The translations under genes and the position numbers were made by a program. Positions 52,237 through 63,565 of a stretch of 64,000 nucleotides of DNA are shown here, piece after piece (position 1 is the stretch's first letter; each line of letters starts with the position of its first letter). Origin of the DNA: Pachyseris speciosa (lineage: Eukaryota; Cnidaria; Anthozoa; Scleractinia; Pachyseridae); NCBI GenBank assembly GCA_016490735.1, contig JAEMWC010000001.1, forward strand, positions 3,302,501 to 3,366,500. Reading direction: 5' to 3'. The notes beneath the pieces were generated by a model, which was not told where the DNA came from, did not search any database, and saw nothing but the letters and a program-made list of their open reading frames with translations.

Positions 52237-53290
52237 AGAGGCTGTCCACGTTAGAACGGGTAAGGCAAAATTCGGACCGTCACCGATTCCTCTGAGTTTT
52301 TCACTGAAAGTCAACCATTATATCCCATTAACAAATATCACATTTATGTGGATCAATCGTATTTTTTAATTTTTTTCCGAGGCGATTTTCAAAGTCACCT
52401 CAAAACCACTCGATTCGCCATTGCACACTCGACAATTTAGCCATAAATGACGGTAGCTGCCAAAATGTAATTACTTATCCAAACAAGCTGAGAATTTTTT
52501 ATATCAAATTTCCCTCTTTTTTCGATAATTTAAAGGTCAAATGATTTTATTCTATGGAAATCTCATGAAGTTATGATTTTTTAAAATACCTCCCGACAAC
52601 CTCCGGAATGTGCGAAGCTTGACATGCATGTGGTTTAAATCTATTTTCTCGAATGTGGACCTGGTCTAGAATCGTGTCTATTATAAAGTACAAGTATCAA
52701 CACCAATGTAGAAAACTGTGCAATAAAATTTGTGGGCACTCTACTCTGTGCGCCATACAGAGCTCAACGATTTTCACAAATATTCGTTATTTTGATCAAA
52801 ACAAGAGACAGCAGTGGAGCAACCAATAAACCAATTTTTGAATCCTAAACGCTACGAGATGCAATAAATACGGCTAAACGTCAAATTCTGGACGAAACAT
52901 AGTTACTTTTAGCCTTTTAAGCCGTTTTAGCTTTTTTCTCGCTATTTTCAATGATTACAGCAATTCCATCGATTTGCAAATTACGGTACTGGCTTGAACT
53001 GTCACGCAACATTTGAATCCTACCAACCGTTTTCCTCAAAGATTTTTCCTAAGGCAAACGATTGTTTCTTACCTGACAGGTTTCTCTTAGCCTCTATGGA
53101 AAACATTTTCCTCTTTGTTTGTGACTGTAGTGAAGCTATTTTTGTTTCCCACGCTCCGATAACGTAGTATTTGTTTTTCGAAAATGACTTATTCAATTTA
53201 AGCCAATTTCTGAAATTCAATTTAAAACCCGAGAAGGAGATTGTACCAAAATTGTGAGCTTCTAGTTTTTTTTTGCTCAAAATGAATTTT
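52237..53290 (+). repeat. Left TIR of the TA transposon
   Basis: Inverted match, with numerous substitutions and small gaps, to about 59460-60516. The outermost 60 bases are the best conserved. An inward-pointing peptide frame (53280-53020 minus) ends with AKRNLSGKKQSFALG. Confidence 0.7.
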
Positions 53291-53699
53291 TTATTCTTTT
53301 TTCGAAGACGTCACTGATCCAAAAGAATTTTTATTCTAAAAATGCCTAACCTTCAGGGGGAATTGCGTGTCACTACTGCATGTCGAAAATTCACAAACTC
53401 CAAATAAAACACAGAACAAGCTCTACAACGATCTCGTGATCTTGAAATGTTTGTAAAATGCTGTAGACATAAAATATAAACTATCCCACGTTTCAACTGG
53501 GCAAACGCAATGTTTGCTTTTTGGAGACTTCGGTGTTGTTTCAGTCTAATTAAATTTAGCGTAGCCAGTCTTTATAGCTATTTTGTTCAATTCTGAGAAC
53601 AAAGTGGATGTCCTCACTGCGCGAAATGTCGGCCTTTTCGCTCAATTGCTCTTTCCATGAGATTCTACAATTCCGTGTGGATCTAACAGAGACAAGGAG

Positions 53700-56600
53700 A
53701 GCCATGTTTTGCTCTTCGAGTGCAACCTGGATATTTCAGCCCATTTGGCAAGCTGCCACTTATCGAAATGCGGAGATGTTGGGGAAGCCGAACTCGTCAT
53801 GGCGAGAGCGGGTATTTGCAGTTTGTCGGCGAACCAACTCTCGGGCATGACCATCTGCCCAAAGCCCCGACACACACTAGGAAGATTCTGGCGAGCACCA
53901 AAGTCATGCCAGTATCCTGGCCATACTGGGAAGATTGCTAGTGTGTCGGGAAGGCATGTGATCAACTTTAAAATGGTGGACGAAATAACCGTTTTGTTTG
54001 GCAAGACCACTACTGCTGTTGGTTCTCGTAAGTGCCTTTCTTTTTGTGATTTCTATTGAAATTTTTTCCCGTTGTCAATGTTTTCAATACGTTTATACAG
54101 GCCAAACGACAGACATCAAAATATAATTCTGCTTTTGTTCACTTTTTCTTTAGTATTTAAGGTCAGCAGAACAGAATAGGAAAAGTCTTTTAATAACAGT
54201 AAACACAAAAATTTTCCCAAAAGGGTACAAACGGTTGACTGAAAGCAGACATCAAAAAGTTCGATTTATGCAGTTTGACGTTTGCCGCAAACTTCATGTT
54301 TAACCTCTTGTTATAATCAAATCAGAGTGAATAGATCGCTTATTTCGTACTAAATATTGGTAATAAGACTCAGTAAAGTCCAATTCGGTCTGCGTCATAC
54401 GCGGGAGTCTGATTTGTTTAACCATGAATATGCATGATTGAAGATAGAAGTGCATGACACGAAGCCCTGTTACCATCAATAAGTGAATCATGTTGACGAG
54501 TCATCGTCACTATTAATAGAAAAGTATTTTTGAAACTGAACAATTAAGGAATATCAAGGAGTATCTAATCACAATAAGGAATGATATGAAGGGCGGGCGA
54601 ATGGACACCTTGTCATTGGGCACTTTATTAGCTTCGCAAGCTACAATTTGGGGAAAATAGGGCGTGCAAATAACCAATCAGATCAAGAATTTTGTTATTT
54701 TTATGTCCCAATTACCTCTACTCGCAACTCTTCGGTTTTCGTTTGTTGAAGAAGGCCGTAAGCTTTGCCTAAAGCTTAGCTGCAGTAGATTGGCAGTATT
54801 CTCGTCATTTTTGTTCCTACCGCGGAACGCCCTAACACGGATGGGAGTTATGCAGATCGAGATAAAGCAGTTAAGCCGCGCGAGTTGCGAGAAGTGCGGG
54901 CTCGCCCCATTCCCTCCCGGTTTTCCCCAGACTTAATATAACTTGATTACAACTTTTCCGTCGCGCGTCGGATTTCAAGGGAAAAAAACTTACTGGTCGT
55001 AATGGCTGTTTAAACTAGATTCCCACCATGCTACTTTTCTTCGCGTGCGACGCGAAAGATGTATACAGCTATTTCAAGAAAGGTTGTCGGTAAAAAGTGC
55101 ACGCGTCAAGCCCGTTTCTAGAGTTCAACATTGCAAAAAATCTGAAAAAATGGCGCGAGACGCCATGGACGTCTGTTTCGTGCTAATTTCTCAGCTTTTG
55201 CCGAGATGCTGGTTCAAGTCTAGAAACGGTGAAATTAAATGTACCCGCAATACCTTTCGGGATCGTTGCGTGCACTTTTTACCGTCCGACAACCTTACTT
55301 GAAACAGCTGTATAGTTTTCCACCCAGCGCGCGTCGGATTTCAGGAACAAAGACCCAATGCTTGCAGTATAGCGTTGCAGGTTCCGTCACTTTCCTAATT
55401 TCTCAAGAACGACAATGAGCTAGAACAAGACCTAATTTTGCCACCTACTGTGAAAGAAATAAACAATTTTTCTGTAATGTGTGTCTACAAACATAACTTG
55501 TATAGAAGAAAAGCTTACATCCATGATTTAACACCTTTATGTACATATATACACAGCCATTTGCACATCATGCCGCAAGAAACATGCTGAGCGACTGTTA
55601 AATTTAGGATGGCAAAGCCCTAGTAAACACGTGGAACAGCAAGCAGCGGTCGGTCCTCCTGAGGATTTCCAAAGGTTTGTTGAACACATAACAGTTTTTT
55701 TAGAACCCCCTCCAAGGGTGGAGGGGATCGAAAATGACAAACTGATGGTACTTGCTTTTTGGAATTTGTACCAGTTCGACTACAGCGTTCCTTCTCTCAA
55801 GAACTTTGTTTGTTTTTAGGGCCGCAAAATCCAACGCAAAGAGTGCTATTAGTGCTCATGCAGCTCAGATGGAGACAACGCCATTTAGACAGCTATCTAC
55901 TCCTGATTCACGGAATGCAATCAGTCCATGTTGGACTCCAGATATCGCCAAATCCATGCCTCATCAGGATACAAAGATCCTGAGTGCGTACAACACAGCC
56001 ATGGATGAGATCGCCACCAAAGTATCAGTGAGTCCGCGAGAACCCCTGACATCACATTTAAGCTCCTGGGAGAACAGCACTTCAGCTCAACGGCAATATT
56101 ACATCCAGAAAGCCACTGAAGACTGCAGGCTTGTGTGTGACGTGATAGCACCAAATGATGGGAAGCAGCTCTTCGCGGCCTTGACGGCTGGAGATCAAGA
56201 AAAAGGAAACGACGAGTCCATGGTCGATGACGTTGTAAAAACTCTGATGAACGCATACAAAAATGCCAAAAACAGGAACACCAAAACTCAAATCCTGAGT
56301 TTGTACGCATACAGGTACTCGGTGAGCTATCTAAAAAACATCCACGTATCTTATGGCAAGCTGTCTTCGCGTCAAATACACAAAGCACGATGCCACGCAA
56401 GGACCCTGGGTCCCGGTAGTATTCCTAAGGTGGCGAAATATCATCAAGTTCGCGTTGACATGAGCAAAGTCGATCATTTCGTAGACTTCATCAATCGCCC
56501 GTATTTCTATCAAGACGTGTCATACGGAACAAAGCTGTTGAAGCTAGATAGTGGCGAAACCATTGAGATGCCAAACGTTGTGCGTACGGTAACACGCTCA

Positions 56601-58769
56601 ACCATGATCAGCCAGTATACGCAGTTCTGTCAGGAGGAGAAATGTGAACCTCTCAGTCGCTCCACTTTGTTCAAGATTTCACAAGTCAGAGAAGCTTCGC
56701 AAAGAAAATCCTTACAGGGTCTCGATAACACCGCTTTCGACGGTTCCGCTGCTTTTCACACAATTGAAATGATAGTTGGTGATCTCGAGAAAGGAGGATT
56801 AAATAGACAGTGGTGCGTTGAAGTCAAAGAAATGTTAAAAGATGCAAAACGCTACTTGAGGACTGGCTATCGCGTTCACTGTAAACCAGAGAAGGCTGAC
56901 TGCCCCGATCATTGTCGCAAGTTCGCTCTTAGCGACAAGCAAGATCCTGATTTCCAAGAGAGCTGCCTCCACCAGCACTTGGAAACTTGTGATGATTGCC
57001 AGAATCTGCGAAATGTTCTTAATGAAGTGGAAGGCCACATTCAAGGCTCATCTTGGAATCCCTACAGCAAAGAGCAACAAGACGATCTACTCTATGACTT
57101 TAAGCAGGCACGCTCAGACATCTTGCAGTGGAAGGCTCATATCATCGGATCCGTCAACCAGGAAGCAAAAAGCAAGATCAAATGAAGATGATTTCTAACA
57201 ATCCGAACTCAGCACTCATTGTAATGGACTGGGCAATCGGATTGGTACGGTAAGAGAGGATTGAGTTGGCATATCTCGACAGTCATCTCCAGAGATCCAG
57301 AAAAAGCCGACAGTTTAGAGCTTCAGTCGTATGCTCATCTGCTGGATACCTGTCAGCAGGATTGGTTTGCCGTATGTTCAATTATCGAGAGCACGCTGAA
57401 GGAAATCAAGATCCAGAAACCACACGTCACCCATGTTTACTTGCGTTCGGACGAAGCAGGCTGTTATCACAACAACTCTCTGATTGCTGCAACGAAAGAT
57501 CTTGGCCAGCGAGTAGGTATAACCGTTTGCCGCTACGACTACTCAGAGCCACAGTACGGCAAAGATGTATGTGATCGAATCTTGTGCCCCATGAAGGCAA
57601 GCATCCGAAGATATTGTAACGAAGGACATGACGTTCTAACAGCAGCAGACATGAGAAAAGCGCTTTCAGAGAGACCAGTAAAAGGTACGTCAGCGTGCGT
57701 CTGCGCAGTTGACGAGGCGAACATATCGTTAGAAGTGAACAAGATAGACGGCTTCAGCAAGTTACATAACATCAAGTTTGAGGAGGAGGGCATTCGCGTC
57801 TGGAGATCGTATGGGGTAGGTCGTGGGAAGGAGGTTCCTTTCAAAAACCTGGTTACAAAGAGACAAGGGAACACCGGCCTCTTCATCAGTGAAGACTTTT
57901 TCACTTGTAGAGATGCACGTATTTACAAGTGCAAAGACGCTGAGCCTGAGAGCTCAGATGAAGACACCGATGCGGCCGACACCAGCTCGGACATAGAAAT
58001 GTTCGAATGCTCGGAGCCCGGATGTGTGAAGAGTTTCCAAACGTTTTCGGAACTTTAGTCACATTTAGATATCGGGGACCACTGTGTATCACTCTACGAC
58101 AAGCTTCGTAAGAATTGGGTGGATATGTTAACTACGGCAGTCAACATAACTGAAGACGCAGGGTGTGCAGATAGTACCCAAGAGCGTGTATGCCAGACTT
58201 CCCCGTCACACCAATCGGTTGAAATGGGCTGGGCGCTACCCAAGGGACGGGTAGGATCCTCCAGGTTCAGTGACAAGGTGAAAAAATACCTTACAGCAAG
58301 ATTTGACCTTGGCGAGTAGACCGGGCGAAAAGCTGACCCTCAGCAGGTTTCCAGCGATATGCGGCAAGCGAGGGACGAGCAGAACAATAGGCTGTTCGAT
58401 AGAGAAGAATGGCTGACCAAGAGCCAAGTCCAAGGGTTCTCTTCCCGCCTCGCAGCGGCTAGACGAAGACAAAAGGGAGCGGCAGAAATTGAACTTAGTC
58501 CTAGAGACCTACTGCGAGAGGATGAAGAAGCTGATAGACAACTGCTTATGGAGGAGGTAGCTAACGAACTGAGGCCGCAACACCCACTGTCATACGATTG
58601 CTTCAACCTGTGCGAGTATGCAAGGGAAAACAAACTGAACCAATTTAACCTGCCAATGCTTAAGCAAATCTTGCGCCATTTTGAAGTTCCATTTAAATCT
58701 AAAGGAAAGAAAAAAGACCTGATTGAACAACTTCTGTTATTCATACAAGAATGTGAATGCTTTCCTTGA
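53700..58769 (+). pseudogene. Transposase-like gene of the TA transposon, multi-exon, disrupted
   Basis: Exon 1 (about 53700-54028, donor GTAAGT) has a Cys/His segment (MTICPKPRHTLGRFW and CQYPGHTGK). An intron of about 1.5 kb follows. Exon 2 (from about 55558) begins with CTSCRKKHAERL. The long part (55820-57185) has Cys-rich HCKPEKADCPDHCRKF and CDDCQNLRN. After a frame change and a small loss near 57180-57250, a frame continues to 58769 with SDEAGCYHNNSLI, CDRILCPMKASIRRYCNEGH and a Cys segment near 58010. Two in-frame TAG stops (58056 and 58317) interrupt it. The end (FNLPMLKQILRHFEVPF, then KGKKKDLIEQL) is SAP-like and DNA-binding. A possible DDE-type transposase is inferred only from its place in the element. 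Confidence 0.55.
55062..55315. mobile_element. 254-bp MITE inside transposase intron
   Basis: The termini TATACAGCTATTTCAAG and CTTGAAACAGCTGTATA are inverted, with arms over 40 bases (TGTCGGTAAAAAGTGCACG on the left). The flanks share GCGCGTCGGATTTCA (near 54965 and 55331). This is a fourth nesting level: MITE within intron of a transposon within a mini-element. Confidence 0.65.
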
Positions 58770-59459
58770 ATTAGACTGAATACATAGAAACAAGTACGTT
58801 TGTAAGTTTGGCCCCAGCCCATTGTAGGGCTTAGAGTTAAACTCAGTATAAGGTAAAATGATATAGCTCACGAACGACATGATTGTGATAATACAGAGAC
58901 TCAGGGTAGTTCATGAGCAAATGAAAATTCATAAAAGGAAAGAGTCATTTTAAACTTATTGAATTAATACAGAAAAGAATACGTGTCAAAGAAGGGCTTG
59001 CTACTCGCTTCGATATCTTATTTACCGATTGTTGTAGAATGTGAAAAGCGCATTTGTGTTAACATCTATTATCTCGTTTCTAATAATTTCACCCTTAACT
59101 TATGACGCTGAATGTTAAACAAACGCATCTTTTCAATAGACAATGTAATTACCGGACCTGTAGGTCTAACATACAAATTATACCTTATCCGATGGATGAA
59201 GCCGTTATTAATTAAGTGCGTAATTTCTTTTGGTTTCGTTACTTCCTTAATATTTAATAGACTTCCGACATTAGTCAGTATATTGTCGAACTTGCTTTGT
59301 TTTTACAGTGATGGGTGAGTATAGGCCAGGAGTGTCCATATTCATCACACAAATGTCAGCAAAGTTGACTGCAAGAATCAGTGGCACTTCAGAAGGAAAC
59401 TTCTTTCGAAAAATCCGCTACGGAAAAAAATTGTAAATTGGTGTAACTCAAAAGCTAAG

Positions 59460-60516
59460 CTCACAATGTTTGCGCGATTTAGTTCTCGGGGTTTGGCAAT
59501 ATAAGCAACGTGTCTGGTTTGAATTGGTTTTTAAAATGGAATTAGCGCGAAACGAACAAGTCATTCCCGAAAAACAAACAAGCGTGGGAATACAAAAAAC
59601 CTCCACTACAGCCACCAACAAAAGGAAAAATTTCTGCATAGAGGCTAAGAGAAAACTCTCAGGTAAGAAACAATCGTTTGCCTTAGGAAACATCTTTGAG
59701 GAAAACGGTTGGTGGGATTCAAATGTTGCGTGACAGTTCGAGCCAGTACCGTAATTTGCAAATCCATGGAAAGGGAAATATTTACTGCTGTACTATATCA
59801 TTGAAAATAGCGAGAAAAAAGCTAAAACGGCTTAAACGGCTAAAAGTAACTATGTTTCGTCCAGAATTCGACGTTAAGCCGTATTTATCGCATCTCTTAG
59901 CGTTTAGGATTCAGAAAGTGGTTCATTGGTTGCTCCGCTGCTGTCTCTTGTTTTGATCAAAATAACGAATATTTGTGAAAATCGTTGAGCTCTGTATGGC
60001 GCACAGAGTAGAGTGCCCACAAATTTTATTGCACAGTTTTCTACATTGGTGTTAATACTTGTACTTTATAATAGACACTATTCTAGATCAGGTCCCACAT
60101 TCGAGAAAATAGATTTAAACCACATGCATGTCAAGCTTTGCACATTCCGGAGATTGTCGGGAGGTATTTTAAAAAAATCATAACTTCATGAGATTTCCAT
60201 AGAATAAGATCATTTGACCTTTACATTATCGAAAAAAGATGGAACTTTGATGTAAAATATTCTCAGCTTGTTTGGATAAGTAATTACGTTTTGGCAGCTA
60301 CCGTCATTTATGGCTAAATTGTCGAGTGTGCAATGGCGAATCGAGTGGTTTTGAGGTGACTTTGAAAATTGCCTCGGAAAAAAATTAAAAATACGATCCA
60401 TCCAAATAAATGTGATATTTGTTAATGGGATATAATGGTTAACTTTCAGTCAAAACCTCAGAGGAATCGGTGACGGTCCGAATTTTGCCTTACCCGTTCT
60501 AACGCGGACAACCTCT
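59460..60516 (-). repeat. Right TIR of the TA transposon
   Basis: Inverted, diverged partner of 52237-53290. It carries a plus-strand frame (59470-59733) related to the minus-strand frame of the left TIR, ending KKQSFALGNIFEENGW. Confidence 0.7.
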
Positions 60517-60830
60517 TAAGACCTGAAGCAACAATTCTGCCTCAACCTCAAGGGCGGGAACACATTTCTAACGAGGCTATGGTAAACAATTTGCCAACAG
60601 TGCCACCAACTCCAAGTCAAGCGCCAGCACTTGAACCAACGGTAAAGGAACCAGCCCCACATCCGTTATCTACCATAGCAACCTCCACGCCCGCACCTCC
60701 CTCCCTCCCTCCGTCGATCTTGACACCCCCTCCCACAGTCGAAACGCTGTCGCCAGCAAGAAAGCGTAAACGCCCACAATTAAAATTTGTAAATTACATG
60801 GACGATGAACCGAAGAAGCTTTCAAGATGA
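60517..60830 (+). pseudogene. Outer-element packaging ATPase, C-terminal tail
   Basis: After the TA duplication the frame matches that of the 52236 side. It runs through a Pro/Ala/Thr-rich tail (SPARKRKRPQLKFVNYM) to the stop at 60828-60830. The first internal ATG is 60579. A poly(A) signal AATAAA lies at 60982-60987 inside the TIR. Confidence 0.7.
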
Positions 60831-60879
60831 TCTCGACGTTTACACAGGAAGTCACCTTACAAGTATTCCAGATATCAAG

Positions 60880-61516
60880 AAGACGATTGATTTTTCCTCC
60901 ACACGAAGTTAAAGAGGATGACTGACGTTTATTCATTTCAAATCACTTTCTGTATTGTTTCTGTATTCCCTGAGAAAAGGCAATAAAGTTTATGTTTGTC
61001 TCTCAAGAAACGTGTAATTCATATTAGTCGCGTGTTTATATTTATCGTTCCAAGCAACTTAAGCCGTCTATTGTCGTTGTTGAATGGCAGTGGTTTCAAG
61101 GATGTCCCATGGGCTTTTTTACTTAGAGTTCGTATGCAAATATAGGGTAGTTTGGATCACTAGTTTTGAATAATTAGTGACTAACGGAGCGGAAAGCAAG
61201 GTTGACGCTACCAACGAAAAGCGCGTTTTTATTTTGAACACATAATAGATTCTACATGTGCCAATCGACCGGGCACGCCTAGGCGAGCCCATTGTTTTTA
61301 TTGTAGAAGATTGACGCTCATTAGTAAACCTATACCGAATTAGTATGGAGGAACGCATTTTTTCCCAAGGTTATAACAATGGGTGACGTCATGGACTCGA
61401 CCGTTATGCATATTAATAAAGGGAGCCCACTTTTTGCGAGGGAATCCAAAGGGAACCCACACGGAACTGAAGGGGAACCCAGTAACGAGGATTAATTTTG
61501 GTGAAGGTATACTACT
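60880..61516 (-). repeat. Right TIR of the outer element
   Basis: Inverted match of 29591-30200, carrying TGACGTCA (61384-61391) and AATAAA (60982-60987). It has about 27 extra bases near 61266-61292 not seen in the left copy. Confidence 0.85.
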
Positions 61517-61522
61517 AATACT

Positions 61523-63039
61523 GTTTTCAAACCGCCAGATCATTCAAATAATGTAAGGGAATTGGACCACTAAGTAATCAATTCATACTCCTCCCTGACT
61601 CCATATACAAAGTTTCACGTCATTTACACATAAATAATCGAACTTCTACTATTAAACTTTTTTTCACCTGAAAGTATGTTTTTCGGATGCCTATTACGAG
61701 TAAGTTATGCTAATAAAAACTGGGGATCATCGTGCTCGTTTCTTTGCAACACGACCGCAAAGGGAAAATTTCGGCTGACAAAGATCAATGTCAAGGCAAA
61801 TACGCTATGCTTCTAATGTGCTTGCGCTCGTGCGCGCGCTAAATGACGCCATAAATTATGCGCAGTAAGGATGCGCCATGCAATTGAAAGGGACACATTA
61901 AAGCGTTGAAAAGGTTGATATGCTTAAATGAACGTAGAACTGATATAGATCAGTAGACAGTATATACAACGGTGAATCTCTATTTCCTCGCACGATCACA
62001 AATGATATGGGCGCACGACCTTCCATGGCAGCGGAGGTTATATGTTTCCATATGTTTTTATATGTTTTCATCACAAGCTTAGTTTGTGATTTCAAGTTTG
62101 GAAGATCCAACTCTCTCTTAGAAGTTTTATGTGGCAGTGACACGGGGGCGCGAACGAACAAATCAACTTAATGCTGTAGAAAGGCATTTTTAAGTGCCGT
62201 TATGGTGTTTGCCGTCCGTTTAAAGTAATGTTTTCGTTAGCTAGGAGAATTTGATCTGGGCTGAGTTCCTCGAAGCATGGTTAGCGCTAACTATTGGTTG
62301 AGCTGTATTAAAATCTATAAGTTGTCGTGGTATTTCACCCCAGTTAGCGCTAACCATGCTTGGAACAACTGGCCCCTGTTCGGATTCCTCAGCTGAAATT
62401 TTAATTGCCCAAAAATGATAGGGAAAAATATTATCCTCTCAGAAAATGCTACCTGAAACTTAGGTTCCACAAACTTTCTAAGCGGAACTATTTTCTGTTC
62501 TTTGACTTCCAAAAACAGCAATTACGACCTTTCCGAAAACGTCAAGGGCTATGATTTCCGCATTGCGAATCTTTCAGGGCACGTTCGAAAATCCTGTTGC
62601 ACCCTTTAATCGACGCCAAAAGCCTAAGAAGAACTTCCCTCCACAGAAGAGATATCTACCGAAACTTGTCGTTGGGTACCCCTGAGTGAAATCCTGCTGC
62701 TGACTGAAATAAAAAGAAATCAAAAGGTTTTCCTTTAAAGCAGTCCTCGCTATTGAGCAAACGTTTCCTGCCTTCCCAATGAGAACGAATTGACCTATAA
62801 GAATAAAATAAGGAGGAAAACCAAGGCTGTTTTTTATTAACCACGAAACCTAAACTTCCACTAGCTAGGGAAAAAACCTAAAGTGTTTTAAGAGAACACT
62901 GGCAGGCGGAGAATGGACTCCTGTAGCTGGCCATCTATCATGCATAAGCTAGAATTATTTAGGATTTCAGCTGAAATGAACTGAAGAGAAAATTGTTATG
63001 CACGGAAAACGAGTATCACTGTAAGTCAGTGAGGTTCCT
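61523..63039. other. Gene-poor flank with dispersed repeats
   Basis: No supported gene. It includes ATGCGCAGTAAGGATGCGCC near 61858, which looks like part of a dispersed repeat, and a short inverted repeat at 62266-62374. Confidence 0.35.
62266..62374. repeat. Short inverted repeat around GTTAGCGCTAACCATGCTT
   Basis: AGCATGGTTAGCGCTAAC at 62274 and GTTAGCGCTAACCATGCTT at 62343 are inverted partners about 52 bases apart. It is probably a small MITE; no clear target duplication was found. Confidence 0.55.
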
Positions 63040-63565
63040 CAGGGTCAGAAACTGTCTTTTGTTGCTCAAAATCACGCTGTGAATCGGCTAGGAGAATCAT
63101 GAAAAACTTTATAGGTTCGGATGCGCTCAAAAGATTACTATAGTGGTGCTGAAAAAAACATTCGGGCATTTATCTTGTCCGAAATCACATGCACGCGGAA
63201 GCCGTTACTTTTGCCTGTTTGGTGGAATTTCAGTCGTCACAAACTGTTATAACAGTACCCTTGTCAAAATTCCTGTCTATCAAAGTCTTTTAAGTAAGTG
63301 ACATGGAATCTGGATCGTAAAGGTTTGAACAAACAAACGGGAGCTAAGACTTTAAATACGATCGCGTGGGAGCGGTTAAAAGGAAACGCCTGGTGCACTT
63401 TGTGATGTTACATGTACCCCGTTTAAGTTTAGATCCAGTTGTTCTGCATTAGCGAGACGACCATGTTTTTCCTCTAAATTCAGCAGCTGAAGGTTATAGT
63501 GCCAATTTCGATTAGTGTGTTAAATTACTTCCTTGCAACTGTCGTCGATACTTAACCAAGTTCCT
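63040..63565 (+). repeat. Diverged direct repeat, copy 2 (copy 1 at 28105-28815)
   Basis: Carries TTTGGTGGAATTTCAGTC, CACAAACTGTT, GAGCGGTTAAAAG and GAGACGACCATG in the same order as copy 1, with an internal deletion. Confidence 0.65.

Larger units (their letters stand above)
52237..60516. mobile_element. 8,280-bp DNA transposon with TA duplication and about 1-kb TIRs
   Basis: The termini AGAGGCTGTCC and AGAGGTTGTCC are inverted. TA (52235-52236) and TA (60517-60518) flank it, in an ATPase coding sequence whose frame agrees on both sides. TIR regions 52237-53290 and about 59460-60516 match imperfectly and both carry a truncated frame ending in GKKQSFALG-type sequence. It holds a multi-exon transposase-like pseudogene. 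I cannot assign a superfamily. Confidence 0.75.
29591..61516. mobile_element. Outer Polinton-like mini-element, about 4.7 kb net, hosting two insertions
   Basis: The element is bounded by TIRs that begin AGTAGTATACCTTCA and by an imperfect 6-bp duplication, TATACT (29585-29590) versus AATACT (61517-61522). After subtracting the 18,947-bp Maverick, the 8,280-bp transposon and their target duplications, about 4,690 bp remain. They carry four genes: zinc-cysteine (minus), small core-like (minus), pVI/pX-like (minus) and zinc-finger packaging ATPase (plus). I see no polymerase, integrase or capsid gene. It is therefore either a deletion derivative or a compact non-autonomous element. Confidence 0.8.

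Noticed and set aside
52235..60520. Four-base TAAG duplication for the 8.3-kb transposon
   Set aside because: TAAG occurs at both sides, but that choice makes the two termini unequal. TA gives symmetrical AGAGG termini and agrees with the coding frame.
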